Assembly (NCBI RefSeq): GCF_002157355.1
Contig: NZ_LYMK01000043.1
Span: forward strand, 1 to 62,184
Reading direction: 5' to 3'
DNA from: Variovorax sp. JS1663
Lineage (GTDB): Bacteria; Pseudomonadota; Gammaproteobacteria; Burkholderiales; Burkholderiaceae_C
DNA length: 62,184 nucleotides
Under the pieces are notes generated by a model. That model worked only from the letters and a program-made list of their open reading frames with translations. It made no database searches and was not told where the DNA came from. The position numbers and the translations under genes were made by a program. How positions within the stretch are numbered: the stretch's first letter is position 1; each line of letters opens with the position of its first letter. Positions 33,781-42,377 of this stretch are shown piece after piece.

Positions 33781-33919
33781 CCATTCCCCGCGAATCCATG
33801 AGGCCTCGTCCGCCTTGATGAGGTTTCGCGAACAGACATCCTCGAAAACCACAAGATGGGATGACCTCGGTTTCGGTGCAGTTCGTAGCGGCTTGAGATG
33901 CGTGTAAACCTTCGGCGGA

Positions 33920-34164
33920 TCACTTCACCTTGGTGACGACGTAGTCCTTGCCCTCCTGGGTGAACTCGACTTCGACCTGTTTGCCCTCGGCGAGCTTCTC
34001 CCACAACGCCTTGTCCTTGACGAGGAACTTCATGGTCATGGGCGGCCAGTTCAGGCTGGCAATCGGTCCGTGCACCAGCACGACGCTGCCGGCTGGTCGG
34101 CGACTTTCACCGTGTCCTTGGCCTCGTGGACGGCAGCCTTTCCGGTTGTCGGCTTCTTGCTCAT
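33920..34164 (-). pseudogene. CusF-like copper-binding protein, frameshifted
   Basis: The 5' part (ATG at 34164) reads MSKKPTTGKAAVHEAKDTVK and then loses frame near 34085. The 3' part reads VLVHGPIASLNWPPMTMKFL followed by EGKQVEVEFTQEGKDYVVTK, the CusF beta-barrel with its Trp and Met ligands (NWPPMTM). One small indel separates the two parts. No signal peptide is visible. The related complete gene is at 46366. It is convergent with the copR fragment. Confidence 0.78.
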
Positions 34165-34439
34165 GTCCAGGTGCGGCACCGCGCCACACGCACCGGGCAG
34201 CGCATCGACCTGTCGGCCAAGGAATTCCCCTTGCTGATACTGCTAGCCCCGCGCGAGGTCGTGTCGCGCACGCAGATCGCCTCGCTGATCTGGGACATCC
34301 GCTTCGACTCGGACACCAACGTGGTGGAGGTGGCCATCCGCAGGCTGCGGGCCAAGATCGACGATCCCTTCCCTGACACAAGCTGATCCACACTGTACGG
34401 GGTGTCGGCTACGTGCTGGAGCGCCGACCGGCGCCATAG
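34163..34439 (+). pseudogene. OmpR-type response regulator (CopR/CusR-like), DNA-binding domain fragment
   Basis: The frame reads GQRIDLSAKEFPLLILL, then VVSRTQIASLIWDIRFDSDT and NVVEVAIRRLRAKIDDPF, which is the winged helix of CopR/CusR/IrlR regulators (the NFDSDTNVVEVAIRRLR pattern). After a frameshift near 34380 it ends HTVRGVGYVLERR at a stop at 34439. The phosphoacceptor domain is missing. It is directly upstream of the sensor kinase remnant in the usual copRS order. Confidence 0.8.
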
Positions 34440-34443
34440 TTGC

Positions 34444-35423
34444 ATGAATCGGGGAACCTCTCCTTCACGCATGTCCCTTGCGCTGAGAATCGCGCTCGCC
34501 AGTGCGCTCTTCGGCCTGGTCGTCGCGGGAGGAGTGGCGGCTCTCGGCTATCTGGCCCTGACGCAGCAGCTGGACGAGCGCTCGGCCAGCGAACTCCTCG
34601 GCAGACGCGACTTGCTCGCGCATCTCTGGCAGAAGTCCCCAGCCAAGGTGCGGTCGCACAGGACCGCCACCGCTTCGAAGACCTTCTGATCGGTCATGAC
34701 GACCTGCACCTGGCGTTGGCCGATGTGCAGACCGACGCGGTGGTCGGCGAGTTCTCTCCATTGGGCGGGCAGTCCGTCCTGGCTCTCGCCGAAATGGCCG
34801 ATGGTCCTTCAATCATCCTTGAGTGGCGAGGTCCGCGGCAGGAGCGCTTCAGCGAGATCCGGGGCATCACGCAAATTGCCGGTCGCCGACCCATCCGTTG
34901 CAACAACTCGCTGGACCGGCGACATGACAGCCGCCTCTTGGCCGGGTTCCTGCGAGCCACTGCCGTTGGACTAGCTTCCGTGCTCCTACTCGTGGCCGCA
35001 GGTGCTTGGGTGATCGCGCGCACCAGCCTGGGGCCGTTGCGGAGGTTTCACCGCCTCGCCTCGACGATCGGCGCGGACTCTCTGGATGCGCGCGTGAGCT
35101 TGGCTGGCTTGCCGAGCGAACTGGCGGCGCTCGCGCGATCTGAATGCTATGCTGGAACGCATCGACCTTGGGTACCGCAGGCTCCAGGACTTCTCCGCAG
35201 ATCTCGCACACGAGATGAGGACTCCGGTGGCGACGCTCCTGGGTCGCACGCAGGTGGCCTTTCGCGCTCGCGAAGCGAGAATGAATTGCGCGAGGCGCAG
35301 GAGGGGAATGCCGAAGAGTTGGAGCGGTTGTCGCGCCTGATCGCCGACATGCTGTTCATCGCGAGTGCGGACGCCAGTGAGTCGCCGCTGCACAAGGAAT
35401 TGGTTCATCTCAACGTGGGAAGA
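34444..35423 (+). pseudogene. Heavy-metal sensor histidine kinase (CopS/CusS-like) remnant
   Basis: The start MNRGTSPSRMSLALRIALAS is followed by a transmembrane helix (FGLVVAGGVAALGYLAL). After a frameshift near 34680 come a periplasmic region, a second helix (VGLASVLLLVAAGAWVIART) and a HAMP segment (LGPLRRFHRLASTI). After another shift near 35140 the H-box DFSADLAHEMRTPVATLLGR is seen, then a further shift into EELERLSRLIADMLFIASAD. The gene is cut near 35423 by a transposase remnant, so the ATPase domain is lost. At least three frameshifts rule out function. Confidence 0.82.
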
Positions 35424-35427
35424 CTGG

Positions 35428-36401
35428 ATGCGCCAAGTCGACCAGGTGCTTGCCGACACGCAGCTCGTGCAGCTGGTCTACGAGGTGCTGGCGCGCCGCT
35501 GGACGCACAGCCTCACGCGCGGGCGCAAGGGCACGCCCGCAGAGGTGGTGCTGCGACTGCTGCTGCTCAAGCACATGCGCAACTGGAGTTACGCCGTCCT
35601 TGAGCGCGAGGGGCCAATCTCGTACCGCCAATTCACCCGCGTCGGAGCGGGCAAGGTCCCTGACGCGAAGACCTTGGGCAAGCTGGGGGTGGCGTTGGGG
35701 CCGGACGTGGTCGAGCGGACCCATCGGCGTGTAGTGGCCATCGCTCAGGAGCCCAAGATCGTCCAGGGCCGGCGCATGCGCGTGGACACCACCGTCCGTG
35801 GAGACCAACATCCACTACCCGACGGACGGCTCGCTGCTGGGCGACGGCGTGCGCGTACTCACGCGCACCATGAAGAAGATCGAACGGCTGACCGCGGCGG
35901 GCGCGAAGCTGCGCGATCGCATGAGGAGCACGCGGCGCCGTCTGGTGCGCATCGGCCGCGCCAGCCGCAGCTTCCGCACCGATCAGGGCAAGGAGCGGCT
36001 GCGCCAGTGCTACGCGCGGCTGCTGACCATAACCAGCCGGTCAGTCCGCCAGGCCAAGCGCTTCGTGCGCGAGGTGCAAACGGCATCAAGGCCGGCACGT
36101 GCGCTATCACGCAGGCGGCCATCGAAGCGCACGGCGACTATCTCCAGACGACGATCCCGCGGGTGCAGCAGGTAATGCGCCAAACGAGGTAACGCCGGTT
36201 CCAGGGAAAAAACGCGTGCGCCCGGCAAGCTCGTCAGCCTGTTCGAGCCCCATATGGAGATCATCCGCAAGGGCAAGGCCTCCAAGCCCACCGAGTTCGG
36301 CAAGATGATGAAGATCCAGGAGGCCGAGCAGCAGATTCGTCACGCATTACGAGGTTTACGACGAACGGCCCAGCGACACCGACTTGCTGGTCCCGGCGAT
36401 C
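35428..36401 (+). pseudogene. Transposase remnant (ISNCY/IS5-like group)
   Basis: The first piece (MRQVDQVLADTQLVQLVYEV ... PAEVVLRLLLLKHMRNWSY ... GRRMRVDTTV) is followed after a frameshift near 35790 by VETNIHYPTDGSLLGDGVRV and TRTMKKIERLTAAGAKLRDR. A third piece near 36255-36345 reads MEIIRKGKASKPTEFGKMMK. Together they follow the layout of DDE transposases annotated as ISNCY or IS5-like (first catalytic Asp in VDTTV). The C-terminal third is missing and no inverted repeats are obvious. It interrupts the copS-like gene. Confidence 0.72.
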
Positions 36402-36824
36402 CGATGTAGCGAGTGCGCGCGCTATCGGTTGCCGTCAGGCGCGCCCGTCCGCCCGCGCGGTGGAACCGGGTTCACAGCGCGCCGCAGCTCTGCAGGCCGA
36501 CGGGAACATTCCCGCCGGAAAGCGAGCATGGTAGCGGCGGTCGCATCGCGCTGGTGCACGGCCTGCAGCAGCAGCGCTTCCCCCTGTGGAATGAGATCAA
36601 GCATGGCCAACTCCTCGGCGCCATCGGCCGAGGTGCGCTCTGCGCTGATGCCTCGCGATTCGCTGATACCAGCACAACACGCAGGGCTGCAGCTGCATCA
36701 CCTCGGTGAAGAAGAGGCTCCCCAGAGTGGCAGCTGGCTGGACAGCGATGCCAGAGACAGCAGGTCCACGCCGGGCGAGGCAGGTCCTGCGCAGACGCAG
36801 ATAGGCCGATCGCTTGCGCGGTGT
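36402..36824. other. No gene recognised
   Basis: Between the transposase remnant and the tlpA stop several short frames exist on both strands. A leftward one near 36610 (MAMLDLIPQGEALLLQAVHQ) might be a degraded gene, but I cannot place it in a family. Confidence 0.45.
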
Positions 36825-37436
36825 TCAGGACGACTCCTTGAGATAAGACTGGATCAGTTCGACCGCAGGCCTTTCGTCCCAGGCCGCGGCGCCAGAGAGC
36901 CGACCGATCTCGCGCCCCTGGGCGTCGATCAGCAACGTCGTGGGAACCGTGGTCACTCCCAGTGTGCTCATTGCCTGCCCCTCGGTATCCGCATACGCCT
37001 GGAGCGTGGTGGCCTTGATCTGCCGCAGGAAAGCATCCGCCTTGGCTGGCGAATCAAGCGCCAGCGCCACCACGGCGAATTTGTCGCCGCCTACACGCGC
37101 GTTCAGGCGGTCCAGGGCGGGCATTTCTTCCCGGCATGGCGGGCACCAGGTCGCCCACACGTTCAGGAGGATCGTCCGGCCGCGGAAGTCGCCCAAGCTG
37201 GCCGGCCTGCCGGCGGTGTCGGAGAACCTCAAGTCGGGGAGAGCACGCGGCTTCGCCCAGCGCTGGAACTTCTGGCCGCTCAGCTCAACGATCTGGGCGG
37301 CAGCTCGCGGATCATCTTTGCCTGCCCCGGCTTGCTCCGGCACACTGCCGTCGATTGCCTCGCGGGCGATAAAACCCAGGGCGGCGAACACCACCAACGC
37401 GGCTGCAACAGCGGAAATTCTCAAGATCCAGGACAT
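36825..37436 (-). CDS. tlpA: TlpA-type periplasmic thioredoxin
   Basis: The 203-residue protein has an N-terminal membrane anchor (MSWILRISAVAAALVVFAAL) and a thioredoxin domain with ILLNVWATWCPPCREEMPAL (WCPPC active site) and GVTTVPTTLLIDAQGREIG (cis-Pro region). It probably reduces periplasmic disulfides, for example in apocytochromes or copper chaperones. The start at 37436 is supported by the MerR-type promoter, whose predicted start point lies about 7 bases upstream; earlier in-frame Met codons lie upstream of the promoter. It is divergent from the dihydrolipoyl dehydrogenase gene. Confidence 0.9.
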   Translation of the reverse strand: MSWILRISAVAAALVVFAALGFIAREAIDGSVPEQAGAGKDDPRAAAQIVELSGQKFQRWAKPRALPDLRFSDTAGRPASLGDFRGRTILLNVWATWCPPCREEMPALDRLNARVGGDKFAVVALALDSPAKADAFLRQIKATTLQAYADTEGQAMSTLGVTTVPTTLLIDAQGREIGRLSGAAAWDERPAVELIQSYLKESS

Positions 37437-37449
37437 GGCACGACCAACG

Positions 37450-37480
37450 ATTGGACAACCTCTAGCCGGTGGAGAGTCAA
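37450..37480 (-). promoter_or_regulatory. PbrR-type promoter of tlpA
   Basis: Leftward: -35 TTGACT (37480-37475), 19-bp spacer CTCCACCGGCTAGAGGTTG, -10 TCCAAT (37455-37450). The core GGCTAGAGGTTG is closest to the pbrA promoter. As the region also lies upstream of the rightward dihydrolipoyl dehydrogenase gene, a bound regulator could affect both. Confidence 0.72.
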
Positions 37481-37591
37481 CGGCACGGGGTAATCCCTTG
37501 GCGATGCGCTGCCCAATGTCACCGTCGTGGACGTTCCGGGCGAACATCGGTGGTCCGCCACGCCGGTGGCGAACCAAGGAGAAGAACGAGG

Positions 37592-39001
37592 ATGAGTGAT
37601 TTCGACGTAGTGATCATCGGCGGCGGCCCGGGCGGCTACCAGGCCGCCATCCGAGGTGCCCAGTTGGGGATGCGCATCGCTTGTGTGGAGAACCGCCCGC
37701 GGCTCGGCGGCACCTGCTTGAACGTGGGCTGCATTCCCTCCAAAGCGTTGCTGGAATCTTCCGAGCGCTACTTGGAGGCACGCACGGCCTTCGGCAAGCA
37801 TGGCATTGCCTTCAGCGGCCTAACGGTCGACCTGTCGAAGCTGCTCGCGCACAAGGACGACGTGGTCGACGAACTGGGACGCGGCATCGACTTCCTGTTC
37901 GTCAAGCACAAGATCACCCGGCTGCTCGGCCAGGGTCGCCTGGACGGTCCAGGCCGGGTCGTCGTGCGTGAAGAATCGGGCGCAGAGCAGACCATCACGG
38001 CCCGGCAGATCGTGATCGCGACTGGATCCAAAGCCAGTGTCGTGCCCGGCGTTCAGATGGACGAAGCGCGCGTCGTCTCGTCCACTGGTGCCCTGAGCTT
38101 TCCGAAGATCCCGGAACACCTTGTGGTGATCGGTGGCGGCTACATTGGCCTTGAACTGGGTTCGGTCTGGCATCGACTCGGGTCCAAGGTCACTGTCGTG
38201 GAGTATTTGGATCGCATCACTCCGGGCGTGGACACCGAGATGGCCACGCAGTTGCACAAGATCCTGCACAAGGCCGGCTTCGATTTCATGCTTTCCACCA
38301 AGGTGATCGGCGTACGGCAGGCGGGAGCAGTACTGGTCGACGTGGCGCCGGTCGATGCAGGAGAGCCCACGCGCGAGCCGCTCGCGTGCGACGCCGTGTT
38401 GGTGAGCGTCGGTCGCAAGCCGAACACCGAGGGCTTAGCATTGGAGTCCGCCAATCTCAAAACCGACGCCAAAGGATTCATTGCGGTGAACCCGAAGACG
38501 TTCGCCACGGCAACTCCTGGGATCTACGCCATCGGGGACGTAATCGGAGGGGCTATGCTGGCGCACAAGGCGTCCGAGGAAGGAATCGCACTCATGGAGA
38601 TGTTGGCGGGCCAGCAGTCGCACGTGAACTACAACGCCATTCCTTCGGTGATCTACACAGCGCCAGAAGTGGCGTCGGTCGGGCAGACCGAAGAGGCGCT
38701 CAAGAAGGCAGGCGTTCCATACAAGGCCGGAAGGTTCCCATTCAGCGCCAGCGCACGCGCCAAGGCCAAGGCGCACACCACCGGACTCGTGAAGGTGCTG
38801 GCCCACGCGGCTACGGACGAGATCCTGGGCGTCCACATCATCGGTCCGGAGGCCGGATCACTGATTCACGAGGCGGTGGTTGCCATTGAATTCAAGGCAT
38901 CTTCGGAGGATATCGCGCGATGCTGCCACGCGCATCCGACCCTGCCAGAGGCCTTGCGCGAGGCGGCGCTCGCGGTGGAAGGGCGCGCCCTTCACGTCTG
39001 A
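37592..39001 (+). CDS. lpdA: Dihydrolipoyl dehydrogenase
   Basis: The 469-residue flavoprotein reoxidises dihydrolipoamide with NAD+. Motifs: VVIIGGGPGGYQAAIRGAQL (FAD), RLGGTCLNVGCIPSKALLES (redox disulfide CLNVGC), VVIGGGYIGLELGSVW (NAD), YAIGDVIGGAMLAHKASEEG, and the C-terminal CHAHPTLPEALREAA with the active-site His-Glu. A ribosome binding site (AAGGAGAA) precedes the ATG. No 2-oxoacid dehydrogenase E1 or E2 gene is nearby, so this free-standing copy may serve another thiol or metal-reducing role. It is divergent from tlpA. Confidence 0.93.
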   Translation: MSDFDVVIIGGGPGGYQAAIRGAQLGMRIACVENRPRLGGTCLNVGCIPSKALLESSERYLEARTAFGKHGIAFSGLTVDLSKLLAHKDDVVDELGRGIDFLFVKHKITRLLGQGRLDGPGRVVVREESGAEQTITARQIVIATGSKASVVPGVQMDEARVVSSTGALSFPKIPEHLVVIGGGYIGLELGSVWHRLGSKVTVVEYLDRITPGVDTEMATQLHKILHKAGFDFMLSTKVIGVRQAGAVLVDVAPVDAGEPTREPLACDAVLVSVGRKPNTEGLALESANLKTDAKGFIAVNPKTFATATPGIYAIGDVIGGAMLAHKASEEGIALMEMLAGQQSHVNYNAIPSVIYTAPEVASVGQTEEALKKAGVPYKAGRFPFSASARAKAKAHTTGLVKVLAHAATDEILGVHIIGPEAGSLIHEAVVAIEFKASSEDIARCCHAHPTLPEALREAALAVEGRALHV

Positions 39002-39129
39002 CCGGATCTCAAGCACCACGACGCTCCTGCGAACGACCCCAGTGTGGTCTTCGTCGTTCGTTGAGCAAGGCACTGTCTCCTCGAGAGCACGCCCACGATG
39101 ATCGCCGAAAACGAACCAGAGCTTCTGCG

Positions 39130-39852
39130 ATGAACAATCCGACCTCCAATACACCGCTTCTGCCTTTTCTGAGAGTGCTAGTCTGGGATGCTCCAGTACG
39201 CGTCTGCTATGCGCTCATGGTTGCGTGCTTCACGGGCGCTTATTTGACGGCTGGGCAGGAAGAGTGGCGAATAGTCCATGCGACGTCGGGATACACCTTG
39301 GGTGGGCTCGCGATCTTTCGCATTATCTGGGGCTTCGCAGGCACGCGCTACGCGAGGTTTTCGAGCTTCCTGAGAGGACCCGGCGCGATCGCGAACCAAC
39401 TGCGGCAACTTCCGTATGGATGGGCGAAGCGTCACATAGGTCACAGCCCCGTTGGGGCCTTGTTGATCATCGGCGTGTTGATGTTGTCGCTGGTCGCAGG
39501 CGCCTCCGGCTGGGCAAGCTCTGGCACCCCCGCGGCCGACTGGTTGGAACAATTCCACACAACCGCGGCGAACGTGTTACTTGCGGTCGCTGGCTTACAC
39601 ATCGCCACAGTGGCTTTCGGAAGCTGGCGTGCGGGCGAAAATCCGGTGCTGTCAATGATCCGCGGTAGCAAGCTCGGCTCAGCCGACGAGTCTATTCAGA
39701 ACGCGCGGGGCGGCGTGGCTTTGCTCTTGGTAGCAGCGGTTCTCGGCTTCTGGTGGTATCAATTGGAGAGTGCTGGCGCTGCCACCTCTGCACCTGAACA
39801 ACGCACACCCGTCACCGAAGTCCATCGTGGGCAGGACGGCGACAAGCCGTGA
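39130..39852 (+). CDS. Cytochrome b561 / b-type cytochrome membrane protein
   Basis: The 240-residue protein has four transmembrane helices with haem-ligand histidines in the typical places (VHATSGYTLGGLAIFRIIWG, and later QFHTTAANVLLAVAGLHIAT), preceded by VLVWDAPVRVCYALMVACF. This is the cytochrome b/b6 domain seen in Ni/Fe-hydrogenase b subunits and diheme electron carriers. A fifth hydrophobic segment occurs near the C-terminus (GVALLLVAAVLGFWWY). Its stop overlaps a GTG that opens the broken glycosyltransferase paralogue. It probably passes electrons from quinol to a periplasmic acceptor; the partner is not visible. Confidence 0.88.
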   Translation: MNNPTSNTPLLPFLRVLVWDAPVRVCYALMVACFTGAYLTAGQEEWRIVHATSGYTLGGLAIFRIIWGFAGTRYARFSSFLRGPGAIANQLRQLPYGWAKRHIGHSPVGALLIIGVLMLSLVAGASGWASSGTPAADWLEQFHTTAANVLLAVAGLHIATVAFGSWRAGENPVLSMIRGSKLGSADESIQNARGGVALLLVAAVLGFWWYQLESAGAATSAPEQRTPVTEVHRGQDGDKP

Positions 39853-39885
39853 TCAGCGCCAAGCGGCACATTCTCATGAACTGTG

Positions 39886-39893
39886 GCACGAAG
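39886..39893 (+). repeat. Target-site duplication GCACGAAG (left copy; right copy 43004-43011)
   Basis: The octamer GCACGAAG directly precedes the left inverted repeat of the IS66 element and is repeated directly after its right inverted repeat. Eight bases is the usual duplication length of IS66. The uninterrupted target is visible in the intact glycosyltransferase copy (GGCACGAAGTACGG, codons GTKYG), which proves that the insertion hit this gene. Confidence 0.95.
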
Positions 39894-40000
39894 GTAAGCG
39901 TGCGACCGAGGCCCTCTTGAATGCGACGTACTGTATGAAGACGATCGTGTGATCGTGCTCGCCGAAGGATGGTGTGCACTTCACGCAACAGGTGCACACC

Positions 40001-40396
40001 ATGTCTTCGCAAGACACACCCTCGAAGTCGACGCGCCGTAAGTACACGGCCACCTTCAAGCGCGAACTCGTCGAGCGTTGCCTGCGGCCCGACGCCTCGG
40101 TGTCGGGAATCGCGCTGGAGAGCGGGATCAATGCCAACGTGCTATTCCGCTGGCGGCGCGAACATGTGCGGGGTACCACGCGTGCCAAGGTTCATGATGC
40201 TGCACAGGCCGTGCTGGTGCCGGTGAACGTGGCAGCTGAGGTGGCGCAGGCCGTGCCGGAAGCGACGCCGGCAACCCCGTCGAAGCCCGTGGGCATCATC
40301 GAGATTGACATCGGCGGCGCGCGCGTTCGCCTGCACGGCCAGGTTGATGAGTCCAACGTGCGCTGCGTGTTGCGCACGTTGCGAGGGCTGTCGTGA
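40001..40396 (+). CDS. tnpA: IS66 TnpA, DNA-binding accessory protein
   Basis: The 131-residue protein has a helix-turn-helix near the start: RRKYTATFKRELVERCLRPD and VSGIALESGINANVLFRWRR. The C-terminal half (VGIIEIDIGGARVRLHGQVD) is the typical IS66 TnpA end. Start at 40001; an in-frame Met 9 codons upstream is less likely. It is needed with TnpB and TnpC for IS66 transposition. Its stop overlaps the tnpB GTG start. Confidence 0.9.
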   Translation: MSSQDTPSKSTRRKYTATFKRELVERCLRPDASVSGIALESGINANVLFRWRREHVRGTTRAKVHDAAQAVLVPVNVAAEVAQAVPEATPATPSKPVGIIEIDIGGARVRLHGQVDESNVRCVLRTLRGLS

Positions 40397-40758
40397 TCGG
40401 GATGCCGGCCAACACGCGCGTATGGCTTGCAGCGGGCCATACCGACATGCGCCGCGGCTTCGATGGCCTGGCGGCGATGGTGCAGACGGTGCTGGCGGCC
40501 AACCCATTCTGCGGGCACGTGTTCGTCTTCCGTGGCCGCCGCGGGGACATCTTGAAGTGCCTGTGGTTCGATGGCCAAGGCCTATGCCTGCTCACGAAGC
40601 GATTAGAGAGGGGCCGCTTCGTCTGGCCGCAGGCCGACAGCGGCGCGGTGTCGCTGACGCCTGCGCAGTTGTCGATGCTGCTGGAGGGCATTGATTGGCG
40701 TATGCCGCAACGCACCTGGCAGCCCGACGCGCTGCGCGTGCCGCAGATCGCGGCGTGA
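40393..40758 (+). CDS. tnpB: IS66 TnpB (Orf2 protein)
   Basis: The 121-residue protein has the IS66 Orf2 signature: VWLAAGHTDMRRGFDGLAAM, HVFVFRGRRGDILKCLWFDG, GLCLLTKRLERGRFVWPQ and QLSMLLEGIDWRMPQ. Its biochemical role is not settled. It starts at a GTG overlapping the tnpA stop (GTGA); an ATG at 40402 is the alternative. Confidence 0.93.
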   Translation: MIGMPANTRVWLAAGHTDMRRGFDGLAAMVQTVLAANPFCGHVFVFRGRRGDILKCLWFDGQGLCLLTKRLERGRFVWPQADSGAVSLTPAQLSMLLEGIDWRMPQRTWQPDALRVPQIAA

Positions 40759-40808
40759 GTACTGGATAAGAATCCCTCGGGTGCACCCCTGATAGCGCTG
40801 CGCACGAG

Positions 40809-42377
40809 GTGGCGGGCACAGTGGTGCTCGTGCCCAATTCCGCCACCATCCCGCTGACCGTCGATGAGCTGCTGCGCATCGTCGCCGAGCGAGACGTCGA
40901 GGTGGCATTGCTGAAGCTCACTGTCGACAAGCTCAAGCTGCAGCTCGCGCGCCGAGCCCGCGAGCAATACGGCACCTCCAGCGAACAACTTGGCGCACAG
41001 CTCACGCTCGTCCCCGCGGCGCCACCGCAGCCGGCACCGACGGCCGAGCCGCCGAAGAACAAGCAGCGGCGCAAGGCCGGGCGCAAACCGCGCGAGTTGC
41101 CTGCACACCTGCCGCGTGAGACTCAGGTGCACTACCCCAAGGGACATGGTGGCGACGCGCCGTGCGCATGCAGCGAATGTGGCGGCAAGCTGCGCCAGCT
41201 CGGCGAAGACGTCTCGGAGCAGTTGGAGTACGTGCCTGGGCGCTTCAAGGTCATCCGTCATGTGCGGCCCAAGCTGGCGTGCATGGGCTGCCAGGGCATC
41301 TTCCAGGCCGCTGCGCCCAGTCGTCCGATCCAGCGGGGGCTGCCCGGGCCGGCGCTGCTGGCGCACGTCTTCGTCGGCAAATATTGCGACCATGCGCCGC
41401 TGTACCGCCAGAGCCGCATCTACGCGCGCGACGGCGTGGAGATCGATCGCTCGACGATGACAGGCTGGGTCGATGGCGGCCATCAACTGCTGGACCCGCT
41501 GGTGGCGGCGGCAGGTCGCTACGTGCTGGCCGCTGGCAAGGTCCACGCCGACGACACGCCCGTGCCAGTGCTCGATCCCGGCCGCGGGCGGACCAAGACG
41601 GGGCGGCTGTGGGTGTACGTGCGCGATGACCGCCCCTGCGGCAGCCACGACCCACCGGCGGTGTGGTTCCGCTACTCGCCAGACCGCCAGGGCAAGCACC
41701 CGCGCGAACACCTGAAGCGCTACCGCGGCATCCTGCAAGCTGACGCCTACTCGGGCTATGAGGGCGTCTACAACAGCGGCCGTGTGCAGCACGCGGCCTG
41801 TTGGGCGCACGCGAGGAGGTACTACTGGGAAGTGCACGAGGACAACAAGTTTGCCCCGGGATCCGTGGCCGAACAGGCGCTGCATCGCATTGCCGAGTTG
41901 TATGAGGTCGAGAGCGACATCCGAGGCCAACTTCCCGAGGAACGACAACGACAGCGGCAAGCGCGTGCAGCGCCGTTGCTGAAGGATCTGCACGACTGGC
42001 TCAGAGACATGGTCAGGCGTGTGTCGGCCAAGTCTGAACTGGCGCGAGCCATTGGCTACACGCTCACGCACTGGCAGGCGCTGACGCGCTACTGCGACGA
42101 CGGGCACATCGAGATCGACAACAATGCGGCCGAACGCGCGCTGCGCGGCGTCGGCCTTGGAAGGAAGAACTTCTTGTTCTTCGGCTCCGACGGCGGAGGT
42201 GAGCGTGCCGCAGGGATCTATGGCCTGGTGGAGTCGGCAAAACTCAACGGACTCGATCCCGAGAAGTATTTGCGCGACGTGTTCGAGCGCATCGCCGAGC
42301 ACCCCATCAACCGCATCGAAGAACTGCTGCCGTGGAACATCGGCCGATGCGCAGAGCAACAACTACAAGCCGCATGA
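40809..42377 (+). CDS. tnpC: IS66 TnpC transposase (DDE)
   Basis: The 522-residue enzyme has an N-terminal leucine-rich helix (VEVALLKLTVDKLKLQLARR), a zinc-finger-like CACSECGGKL and CMGCQ pair, the catalytic core with KVHADDTPVPVLDP (Asp), LQADAYSGYEGVYNSG (Asp) and IEIDNNAAERALRGVGLGRK (Glu), and a C-terminal domain ending LPWNIGRCAEQQLQAA. Likely starts are GTG codons at 40809 to 40827. Its stop overlaps the passenger gene start (ATGA). Confidence 0.93.
   Translation: MAGTVVLVPNSATIPLTVDELLRIVAERDVEVALLKLTVDKLKLQLARRAREQYGTSSEQLGAQLTLVPAAPPQPAPTAEPPKNKQRRKAGRKPRELPAHLPRETQVHYPKGHGGDAPCACSECGGKLRQLGEDVSEQLEYVPGRFKVIRHVRPKLACMGCQGIFQAAAPSRPIQRGLPGPALLAHVFVGKYCDHAPLYRQSRIYARDGVEIDRSTMTGWVDGGHQLLDPLVAAAGRYVLAAGKVHADDTPVPVLDPGRGRTKTGRLWVYVRDDRPCGSHDPPAVWFRYSPDRQGKHPREHLKRYRGILQADAYSGYEGVYNSGRVQHAACWAHARRYYWEVHEDNKFAPGSVAEQALHRIAELYEVESDIRGQLPEERQRQRQARAAPLLKDLHDWLRDMVRRVSAKSELARAIGYTLTHWQALTRYCDDGHIEIDNNAAERALRGVGLGRKNFLFFGSDGGGERAAGIYGLVESAKLNGLDPEKYLRDVFERIAEHPINRIEELLPWNIGRCAEQQLQAA

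Noticed and set aside
33080..39893. Region between the two inverted IS66 copies as a composite transposon
   Set aside because: The left copy lacks its outer left end and tnpA/tnpB, and no matching target duplication flanks the pair. The complete copy has its own duplication from a single insertion.
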